Positions 22,445 through 31,954 of a stretch of DNA of 64,000 nt are shown one piece after another. The notes under the pieces are model-generated. The model saw only the letters and a program-made list of their open reading frames with translations. It made no database searches and was not told the origin of the DNA. The stretch is from Triglochin maritima (Eukaryota; Streptophyta; Magnoliopsida; Alismatales; Juncaginaceae), in contig OY821782.1 of the NCBI GenBank assembly GCA_963682175.1, positions 32,323,741 to 32,387,740 on the forward strand. The letters run 5' to 3'. The position numbers and the translations under genes were made by a program. Within the stretch, counting starts at the first letter, position 1, and each line of letters opens with the position of its first letter.

Positions 22445-23742
22445 TGATTGACATCATTTCATGCTTATATTTGTATCTTATATCCATTATCTTACACCTA
22501 AGCAATGCTACGTGACGAGTTTTATGTTTGAATTTCAGAAATAAAGAGGTTTGAAGAGAAGAGCCATGAAAGGACCCAAAAGCAGGAAAAAAGACTTAAT
22601 TGTGAGACTTGGGGACTAAGATGCAAGGGAGAATGACCTGAACGCAAGACCGAAGGACCTAAGAGCAAAACAGGAAAATCCACACCATCATGGGGAGTAT
22701 TTTGGCAATTCGATTTGGGTCAGAGCTCAAACAAGCAAAGTAGATGCATCCAAGACCAACAAATATATCAAGAAAAGCCCAAAACAAATTTCAACTCGAT
22801 CTGGATCCTGTAGACCGCCAATTGGCGGTCCGGATCTTCCCGGATCCGCTGAAACTTCTGGAGCGCGTGTATTAGTGGTTGTTTAGGCTATTTTTGGTAT
22901 TTGTTTAGTCCCACATCGGGGGATTTTCCCGGATTACCTTTTTCTATGGCTATAAATAGAACTCTCCCTCCTCTCATGTACTCCATCTCTCTCTTTGGTG
23001 GTCATCTTCCCTACTAAGAGTGAAGCCTTGAAGCAAAACTCTGGTGGAGGAAGGGCTACTTGTAATTGAGTGAGTTAATAATAGATGTTTTCCTTTAATT
23101 GTGTTGTTTCTCTCTTAGTTTAATTTCCTTTCATATGCATGCTTGCTTGTTTTGTTTTATGTCATTTTAGTCTTTAATAATTCTTACTTTCTTAGTTTAA
23201 TTTCATTTAAGTAGAATGTTTCTTGTTAATGTAGGTTGTAGTGTAATGATTAGAGAGTAGTTCCATCCCCATTTGGGGGTGGAGAAATATGTAATATAAT
23301 CATGTAGTGTATTAAGTGTGTGTTATCTTAATCCCTTGAGCCTTATATGATTTCCATAACCATCTAATGGGTTTCACTCTTGTCTTTCATATGCTAATGC
23401 ACTTGAAGGAAGCTTAGCTTATGCTTAGATTAGTGGACCTATTTTATGGGGAATGATAAGGTTAGGATATGGATGAAGTTAATATTGGAAACACAAGTTG
23501 TAGTGTACGTACTCTTGTTGCCTTTACCTTGGTTAATGCCTTGTATGTTTTAATGATAATATGGTATCTTATTTCATGTGGAGGCATAGTAGGGTTTAGT
23601 CTTTATACATGAGTTCATTTAGCTTCATTCCATTTATTGTCTTGTATGCTTTAATGATATAGTGTTATCTTAATTCATGTGGAGGTAAAGTTGGATGTAG
23701 TTTTATGATTTCATGCACTACATGTTGTGAGGAGCTTAATTG

Positions 23743-23799
<57 letters not shown>

Positions 23800-24027
23800 C
23801 TTTATATTCACATTATTTCTCTACCCCCTTTGGGGTTTAGTTTTATTGCTTATCTTTCATTTCCTTTTGCATTCTAGTGGAGTTTAGTGTAATCAATCTT
23901 TCTTTCCTTTCTTTACCACTCGCCTTCGCACAAACCAAATGTTGACACACCTCCCAGTGGACGACCCGTATTTGCCACCGCTTCACCGCGGTCGTGCACT
24001 TGCGGTTAATATAAAATGAATCAATCA
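22445..24027 (+). mobile_element. Solo F1 LTR inside element B gag-pro
   Basis: 1,583 bp, TGATTGACATC...CAATCA, with a perfect 5-bp duplication GTTAA (22,440-22,444 and 24,028-24,032). Contains the perfect palindrome GACCGCCAATTGGCGGTC at 22,813-22,830, TATAAATAG near 22,952, an (AC)n microsatellite at 23,743-23,798 and the U5 hairpin ACCGC-TTCACC-GCGGT at 23,977-23,992. Closely related to the solo LTR at 30,413-31,949 and clearly different from B's own LTRs in the U5 half. Confidence 0.92.
23743..23798 (+). repeat. (AC)n microsatellite, about 28 units
   Basis: Pure AC dinucleotide run inside the solo LTR. The sister LTR has only a short interrupted form near 31,702, so the expansion happened after this copy inserted. 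Confidence 0.95.
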
Positions 24028-25856
24028 GTTAACCTACTAGGATAGGGAGCTTTTGGCAGGTAGGTTTTCTGTGGTACCTGAGAAGGAGGCGTTGGTGTAT
24101 TACCCTCACCTTCAGCCTCTTCTTCACCACCATTCCTACTGAGAGGCTGCATAGATGGTGGTGGTCGCAAGGAAATGTGCTTGCCAACCTGCTTTCCATT
24201 CCTTAAGGTTACAATGGAATTGACTTGGTGAACAAGTTCCTCCACATGGTTCACTTGCCGCCCCCGAGGTACCACATTCTCATTTTGCATGTGTTGTTGC
24301 TGGTACATGCGGGGGTTAGCCTCGGGCTGGCTAGGCAGAGACCCTCTCTCTCTTTCATGTACAGACTGAGCCAATTGGCCCATCTGAAGCTCTAGAGATT
24401 TGATAGTCTGCTTATTTGAAGTGAGAACTTGACTTGTGGTTGACATAAAAAAATTCATTGAGTTTTCAAGTCCACGAGTCAAGGTCTCAAGAAACTTGAA
24501 TCGGGTTTCCATATTATTGGAATTTGGGGTGGCTGATAAGATTGTGCATGCATTGGAGGTTGGTGTGGTTGTTTAGGTGGTCGAGAGGAGTTTGAAGGAC
24601 CACCCAGGGCATTATTTTGGTTCCATGAAAAATTAGGGTGGTTCCTCCATCCAGGATTATAAGATGATGAGTATGCGTCATTCCTAACTCTATCATAGAT
24701 GGCGTTGACACGTTCCATCTCAGGAGGAATTGAGGCACACTCTCTTTCTACATGACCTATCCTACCACATGAATGTCATAGAACTGAACCAGATGCAGAC
24801 ACATGAGACACATCGTGCTGGTTTTGGAGCTCAATCGAATCCATACGGCGCATTAAGGCCGCCATGCGTGCCTTAGTGGCTGTAGTGGTATCGACGGCAA
24901 ATGCGGTACCCGATCTAGTCGAGTTTGCATTTGTGATCCTCGCTCCTATACTAGATGATGCAGGTGGTTCCCTTACACTCTCCCATTTCATGGTTTTCTC
25001 AACGAGGTCTTCTAGGAAAACTCATGCCTCCCTTTCATCCTCTCCTAAGAACTCTCCTTGACACATGGACTCAAGGAGCGTTCGGGACGGGATGTGAAGA
25101 CCCTCGTAGACAATCTGACAAGGGCGCCACAACTCGATGCCATGGTGAGCGAATATGCCTGAAAGATATAGCATGAATCTCTCTAACTTGAATATGCCAC
25201 AACTTGAATCTCTCTAAATATGCATGAAATGTTTCGGTCTCAAGTTGATAGAACGAATTGATTTCGTTCCTCAATTTTTGAATCCGATGATTTGGAAAGT
25301 ATTTTTTGAGAAATGCAGATTGAAATTCATCCCAAGTCCTAAAGGCATTCGCCTGGTTTCGGTACAACCACATCTTGGCATCATCCTTTAGTGCAAAAGG
25401 GACGAGCCTAAGATGGATGGAGTCTGTGTTAAGTTGTTGCGGCTTGAACATAGCACAGGCCTCCTCAAATTCCCTGAGAAAGATATAGGGGTCACCCTTC
25501 CCAGTGAAGTGAGGGAGCATAGAAATAAAATGAGGTTGAACCTCAAAGTGGTTCCCATTTGCCTCTGGCAATACGATGCATGAGGTTAGAGTGGTACGGC
25601 TCGGGTAGCATCGATCACGTAGAGGTATGGGAGCCACAACAGGAAGAACAAGAAGCACATGTGGAACCTGAGGGTACATCATCTGCTCCTCCTCGCGGAA
25701 ATGAGCAGCCATTGAACCCGGACTATGTACAGCACGAGAGGAGGGAGGCGTCGAGAAATCGACTACCGAAGCAGGGTTGACGACACGCCTCGTCAAACGG
25801 TCACTCTTGTCTCGTGCCCACACAAGCATGCGCAAAAGTGCACACACACAAACCAA

Positions 25857-26926
25857 AACTTTTTTTTAAACAAAGAATGTGCATAGAGGAGAAGACAGAG
25901 GGACATAGAAGAAAGAGAATGACTTAGGAGAGAAGGGAAGACGTCCTTATGCTACGGCGGGTGGGTACAGGAAGAACCGCACACGCAAACAATGCTCAAA
26001 CAATCCTAATGTCGTTATAGGTCCTTACAACTAGACGACGCCTAACTGCGAGGTCACACGGCCTCAACACGTCTCTCCTCCCTACGACGAGGACCCCAAA
26101 GCCCAGCAAGTGAGTCAAGATCCGGAGATCTCGTCTCTCCTACTATCGACATAGTGGGAAACGCCGATCAGGCCAGGACGGTCGGGACCAGATCACTCTC
26201 CTAATGCGCCCCAAATCCTTAGGGGGAATGTCTACTTGATTTTAAAATTAGGCTCTTGATTACTGTGGTTTTTGGGGCGAAGGAAAGGGTGATGAAATCT
26301 CCCACCTTATCTTATATGGGACAACCCCTCCTTAGTAGCGTTTTGGAGTCCTAATCTAACAATCAACTCTCCAAACAAACGCTCAACTCACACTTGTTGC
26401 AATGCACTTCCTACTAACTAATGCATATTCATACGAAATGCATGAATGAGAGTAGGAAACACGTACTTCACGCCAACACTCAGCAACTGAAAGTAAAGCA
26501 AAAAGAAAAGACAATCTACGTGCCTAAGTCGAGTACATGATGCATGACCTAAACAAGAAAGAATGCCTAATCTTTTCCTTTGGGTTTTAAGGTCCAAGTT
26601 GCTTAAAGGGAGATTGTTTATTGATCTGGGAACAAACTATAAGTCAAAACATGCCAAATCGAGTCCCAGATCACTATATCAGATAATACAACAAGCCAAA
26701 GAAAAAACGAAGGAAACAGAGCTCACCAGACCGCTAGTTGGCGGTCTTAGGCCTCTGATTGGCGGTCCAAGCTGCTTTGTTCCGCTCCAAATTTCTCCTG
26801 GTTCTTTTCCTTTAGCCTCAGAGTCTCCTGAAACAAAGAAAAAACTACAAAACACAAATTAAATCCACTCGAATCGTCCAAACCAGAGTCTGGACTGGCA
26901 CCTCCCCGGCAACGGTGCCAAAAACT
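25857..26926 (-). mobile_element. Element B leader 1 and primer-binding site
   Basis: 5' untranslated leader between LTR1 and gag. The primer site at 26,903-26,920 (minus TGGCACCGTTGCCGGGGA) matches the 3' end of plant tRNA-Asp with one mismatch. The conserved leader block (GATTTCATCACCCTTTCC on the minus strand) is at 26,265-26,313, and a second conserved piece (TAGACATT..CCCCTAAGGAT) at about 26,213-26,236. No real gene; short frames here are chance. Confidence 0.8.
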
Positions 26927-28325
26927 TGTTTAATCTTTTTAAAATACCGCAAGTGCATGGCCACGTTGAAGCGGTGACAAGTACGAGTCGATCCTTAGGG
27001 AGGTGAGTAGCCTCTGGTTTTTCAGAAATCAAGTGGCAACAAAAGGGGAGAAGAGCTTGTCTATGCTAATCGACACTACACTAAACTACTAAGAAGAAAA
27101 ATGCAAAGTAAAGCAACTAAAGATTACTTCGAATCAAAACTAAAAGAATGTAAAACTAAGCTGGAATCAAGAAGAGAAAGACCCCTAGGGGTGGAGTGTG
27201 TGCACACATGTAAAAAGATGGTGAAGAATAGGCACAAATATAGGTAGTGTTTTCATGCATAGGAAGTGTCTAAAGGTTATGGCAAAACCTATCAATCTAT
27301 TCACTAACCTAGTTGATTAACATTCATATACACTAGCTGGTTATTTCAGAACCTAAACAAGCATGGGAGGTGTCTAAGATGTGTGGCAAAACCCATCAAG
27401 TGTAGTATTCTACTCTAACAAGCAAGCATACATTCACATTTATCACCACAATCAAAATATAAAGCATTCATATCCATTCTTTAATTCATGTATGAACAAC
27501 ATCTCCACCCCCAAAGGGGGATGGATCTACTCACTGCACATTATTCTAACAATTAAACTAAAGAAGAAGGGAAACATTCTAACTACTTTAGCCTACAATA
27601 AAAGAGATAAAACTAAGCTAAGCATGCATAAAGAAACAACATAAGAACAAAACAATGAAAGAATTATTTTATTAACTGACTCACATTACTAGTAGCATTC
27701 TTCTCCACCTTGAGATTTTGCTCCAAGGATTACTCCAAGTAGAGAGAATGTCACCAAGCAATGGGTGATTACAATAGAAGGTGAAGAGTTCTATTTATAG
27801 CCATACAAAAAGGTAATCCGGGACAATCCCCCAGTATGGGACTAAACAAATTCCAGAAATAGACTAAATACACACTAATACACGCCTCGCATAAATCGTA
27901 GCGGATCTGGACCAAAAGAGACCGCCAATTTGCGGTCTTGGACCGCCAATTGGCGGTCTAAAATGTTCGGATCGCTCTGGATTTTCTTCTTGGCTTTTCT
28001 GAATGGTTTGGTTTGTCTTTGATGCATCTACTTTGCTTGTTGGAGCTTCGACCCGAATAGAATTGCCAAAATACTCCCCATGATGGTGTGAAGTATTGTT
28101 GTTTGCTCATTGGTCCTTCGATCTTACGTTCAGGTCCTTTGATCTTGCATCTTGGTTCTTGAGTCTCTCAACTCAGTCATTTTTCATGCTTTTAGGTCCT
28201 TTTATGCCTCTTCTCTTCAAACCTATTTATTTCTGAAATTCAAACATAAACTCGTCACGTAGCATTGTTTAGGTGAAATATAATGAATATAACATACAAA
28301 TGTAAGCATGAAATGATGTCAATCA
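26927..28325 (-). mobile_element. Element B LTR1 (5' LTR)
   Basis: 1,399 bp, minus TGATTGACATC...GATTAAACA. Palindromes at 27,920-27,937 and 27,941-27,958 (the second is perfect), minus TATAAATAG near 27,793, the CACCCCC...GGGGGATG hairpin near 27,505 and ACCCCTAGGGGT near 27,181. Its outer edge at 28,325 directly joins the resumed plus-strand F2 LTR. Confidence 0.9.
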
Positions 28326-28493
28326 CTTATTTTCCATTTTCTTTTGCATTATAGCGTAGCATCGACTTCATCCCATTTTTCTCCCAATCGAGTATTGTGA
28401 ACTCGACTCGCGCACGCTTCTTGTGGATCGACCCGTGCTTGCCACCGCTTCAACGTGGTCGTGCACTTGCGGTTATTTTAACTGATTCAATGA
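28326..28493 (+). mobile_element. F2 LTR, right piece (continues 16,004-17,110)
   Basis: The last 168 bp of an F2 LTR: a segment with GTATTGTGAACTCGACTCGC, the conserved U5 hairpin and GTGCACTTGCGG, ending ACTGATTCAATGA. It is followed by ATTAC, which matches the left side of the insertion at 15,999-16,003. Confidence 0.85.
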
Positions 28494-28498
28494 ATTAC

Positions 28499-29134
28499 AA
28501 AGTATGCTTCTTCTCCTCCAACTACATTAATCAGCAGCAAAACAAAACCTAAAACAATAGAGAATCAAGAAGAAGAGGGAGAGGAGGGATTACAATGGTA
28601 TATATAGACTAATACATGGTTAGGATTAATCTGGAAATAAACAGATGGCTCTAAATTACATCTGATAGTCCAGATGTGCTCTGACCCGACAACCCAAACA
28701 ACGACCGAAATTGCAGCCCAATTGGAGCATTTTGATCCGCCAGTGGCAGATCAAATGCGTCCGATCCGGTTGAAATTTTGCGTCCCAAAGTTCTTCATTT
28801 GGCACATAGGGTGAAGCTCTGGTCTGCGGGCTCGAATCACTTCAAGTTTAATTGGTGAAATACGGATCTGATTCAAGTCATTTGTGACCATGTTTTGCAC
28901 TTCACAATCAGGTCCCTCCAGGTTTGCACTTGGGTCCTTCCTAATTTGCGATCCAGTCCTTGTGCATTATAAATAGGTCTAGAACCTTCCAAATCAGTTC
29001 ATACTTGCTACATTTAGGGGTTTTTTGCTCCTTTCCTTTTATTTATTACCTAACTCCTAAAACACTACAAACAACAACTTGAGTAGCACAATATTGGGGT
29101 AAAATAAAAGATATATAGCATGAATATGATGCAT
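28499..29134 (-). mobile_element. Element A 3' LTR, second piece (U3 side)
   Basis: Continues the LTR interrupted at 16,003; matches 44,951-45,597. The final 14 bp of the LTR (TATGCTACTAATCA on the plus strand in the 5' LTR) and the adjoining polypurine tract are missing, so a small deletion spans this LTR/internal junction. Confidence 0.85.
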
Positions 29135-30412
29135 GAAAGAAAAAAATGAAGGAAAGGAAAACATACGAAAAACATGGAAATCCTAACTCACTTTCGTAGG
29201 AATCACGGTTGCACTTAGCACATGCACCAAGTTGTTAAACCTCCTTGTCGCCAAGGAGGAGGAGTGGTGTCTCCTGAGGGTTTTCAGCGGATATACCCAT
29301 AAAATCCAAACATTGTTACATTATTCAATCTAGCAACATGACTCGTTGGCCTTATCTTTGGTCGATCATTGGACACGGTAATACTATAGTCCGGCTCTAT
29401 ATATGTATCCAGTCCACACACCTAGGCTAATTAATCATTCGTGCATGTTAATTAAGGACTTAAGTGAAAAACATGGACAACCTTAACATCCCCAAGTGAT
29501 ACAAAGTGTAAAGTCCATTAAGGTTCTTATTTGCATTACCTTTTTTCTTTTTTCTTTTTTCTTTTTTCTTTTCTTATTTGTTTTCTAGTTGGTGTGTAAT
29601 TCTCCCAATGTCAGGTTTCGTGCATCATTGCCTATAAGGGCTTACACTATCACGTACACCTTTCCCCACATCTCAACATAGGGCAATCCCTACCACCCGT
29701 GTAACGGGAGTTCGGTTGGTACATCCCAAGTCAGATGACTCGAAAGCACCAGGCACAAAGTCCCCTCATACCTACTTTCCCGAGTGATAGGAGCCGTGCG
29801 AGAAGAGAGAACACCTACTCACTTATTTCTTATCTACACATGAACCAAAACCCCTACACTTAATGTCTCACAACAAGATTTAAAGGATCCTTGACTACAA
29901 CAAACTTCCTTAAATTAACAGACACGAATTATTGACTCACTATGTTCAGGGTGAACTTCTTTAAATGTTTGAGCACTAAAACCCTATGATTACTCACCCC
30001 CGAGGGAAAACTGGGGTGCATCCTAACGCCTAGATAAGTCTTAAAGCCACTGTACTAGATATCCTAATGCATCAAGTTCAAGATAATTTTGGGAGCTTTC
30101 TTTTTACTTTGCCTCTCGATGGTTTTGCACATGCTAAACACACACAAAACCCACAAAACATTTTCTTTCACAAACACATGAAGATTTTTGAAAGAAATGG
30201 AAAATTTAAACACTAGGCAAGCAAAAGAACACAAGTCACCCAAGGATCATGGCAAATAGATATATTGATATTAAATGCAACACACAAACATTACCCTAAC
30301 AATACAAACAAAAGAAAACAAAACAAAAGGAGAAAGACTCGACTATGTACACATGTAAAACACCCCCACACGTACTTCATGCATTGTTCTCAAATAATGT
30401 GAGCATGATACT
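29135..30412 (-). mobile_element. Element A 3' non-coding region with conserved hairpin cassette
   Basis: No gene. Collinear with 19,548-20,840 of element B. On the minus strand the cassette runs SL0 AGGAG-ACACCA-CTCCT (29,275-29,260), SL1 CCTCCTTG-GCGA-CAAGGAGG (29,259-29,240, perfect 8-bp stem with a GNRA loop) and SL2 (29,228-29,208). A TTTTTTC-type pyrimidine tract lies at 29,540-29,575. Confidence 0.7.
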
Positions 30413-31949
30413 TTATTGACATCATTTCATGCATATCTTTGTGTCTTATATCCATTATCTTTCACCCAAATAATGCTATGTAACGAGTTTAATGTTTAGT
30501 TTTCAGGAATAAGTAGGTTTGAGAAGGAGAGACTATAAATGGACCTAATAGCAGGGAAAAGGACTGAGTTGAGAGACTCGAGGACTAAGATGCAAGATCG
30601 AAGGACCAATGAGCAAACAAGAATACTCCACACCATCATGGGGAGTATTTTGGCAATTGTATTCGGGTCAGAGCTCCAGCAAGCAAAGTAGATGCATCAA
30701 ATACCAACAAAGATATCCAGAAAAGCCCACACGAAAAAAAGGTCGGATCTAAACAATATAGACCGCCAATTGGCGGTCTGTTTTGATCCGAATCCGCTAA
30801 GATTTCGTTGCGCGTATTAGTGTGTATTTAGTCTATTTCTAGTATTTGTTTAGTCTCATACTGGGGGAATTTCCCGGATTACCTTTTTCTATGGCTATAA
30901 ATAGAACTCTCCCTCCTCTCTTGTACCCCATCACTCTCTTGGTGGCCATCCTCTCTACTAGGAGTAAAAGCCTTGAAGCAAAAACCCCTGGTGGAGAGAG
31001 GCTACTTGTAATTGAGTGAGTAATAATAGATGTTTTCCTTTGGTTACGTTGTTTCTTTCTTAGTTTAATTTCCTTTCATATGTCTTGCATGCTTCTTTAG
31101 TTTTATGTCTTTTTAGCTGCTTTACTATTTCTTGTTTGCTTAGTTTAATTTCCTTTCAGTAGAATGTCTCATTTTAATGTAGGTTGTAGTTTAAATATGA
31201 GTGAGTAGTTCCATCCCCATTTGGGGGGGGGGGGTGGAGAAATATGTGATATGATTATGTGATGTATTAGGTGTGTGTTATCTTAATCCTTTGAACCTTA
31301 CATGATTTCCATAACCATCTAATGGTATTTCACTATTGTCTTTGATATGCTAATGCTCTTGAATGAAGCTTAGCATATGCTTAGATTAGTGGACCTATTT
31401 TATGGGGAATAATAAGGTGAGGATATGGATGGAATTGATGAAGGAAACATGATTTGTAGTTGCATGTACTCTTGTTGTCTTTACCTTGGTTAATGCCTTG
31501 TATGTTTTAATGATAATGTGCTATCTTATTTCAAGTGGAGGCATAGTAGGGTCTAGTCTTTATACATGAGTTCATTTAGCTTCATTCCAATTATTATCTT
31601 GTATGTTTTAATGATATTGTGTTATCTTAATTCATGTGGAGGCAAAGTTGGATTTAGCTTTATGATTTTCATGAACTACATGTTGTGATGAGCTTAATTG
31701 AACACACACACATACACATATATTTGTAATCACGTTCCTTCTCTACCCCCTATGGGGTTTAGTTTTATTGCGTATATTTCATTCCTTTCACATTGTAGTG
31801 TAGTTTAGATCATAACTCATTTCTCTCTTTTCTTTCCCACTCGCCTTCGGACAAACTAAAGTCGACACACCTCCCTGTGGATCGACCCGTATTTGCCACT
31901 GCTTCAACGCGGTCGTGCACTTGCGGTTATAATTAAAACGTATCAATCA
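30413..31949 (+). mobile_element. Solo F1 LTR inside element A
   Basis: 1,537 bp. The first two bases are TT instead of TG (TTATTGACATC); it ends TATCAATCA. Flanks ATACT (30,408-30,412) and ATATT (31,950-31,954) are a target duplication with one change; the uninterrupted paralogous site in element B (20,826, GCATAATACTACATGG) supports this. Contains a perfect GACCGCCAATTGGCGGTC at 30,761-30,778 and a G12 run at 31,223-31,234. Confidence 0.9.
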
Positions 31950-31954
31950 ATATT

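Larger units (their letters stand above)
21062..25856 (-). pseudogene. Element B gag-pro polyprotein, broken and interrupted by a solo LTR
   Basis: Athila/Tat-type gag and protease. From 25,856: a basic/Pro-rich start, 'LRDRCYP', the gag core ('FTGKGDPYIFLREFEEACAM', 'ALKDDAKMWLYR', 'FLKKYFPNHRI') to about 25,240, then a frame break near 25,200 with a small local duplication. The frame 24,991-24,776 continues; a TGA replaces the first Cys of the CCHC knuckle (remaining ..HSCGRIGHVEREC). Another shift leads to 24,512-24,021, which has a coiled segment and ends APYPSRL. A solo LTR (22,445-24,027, duplication GTTAA) then splits the frame. 22,439-21,620 holds the retropepsin-like domain ('LLDLGSAVNLL', 'ILGRPFLATSNALINCRNG'). 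The same frame runs on, with two stops, as an acidic tail to 21,062. No reverse transcriptase follows. Confidence 0.85.
17111..28325 (-). mobile_element. Element B: gag-only gypsy retrotransposon, tandem remnant
   Basis: Minus-strand element with F1 LTRs. In its own direction: LTR1 (28,325-26,927), primer site, leader 1, gag-pro (25,856 to about 21,062, interrupted by a solo LTR), 3' non-coding, hairpin cassette, polypurine tract, LTR2 (19,532-18,155), then a second primer site and leader 2 that stops abruptly at 17,111. LTR2 therefore serves as both the 3' LTR of one copy and the 5' LTR of another. No reverse transcriptase or integrase is present. The left end was deleted together with part of the host F2 LTR. 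Confidence 0.85.
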
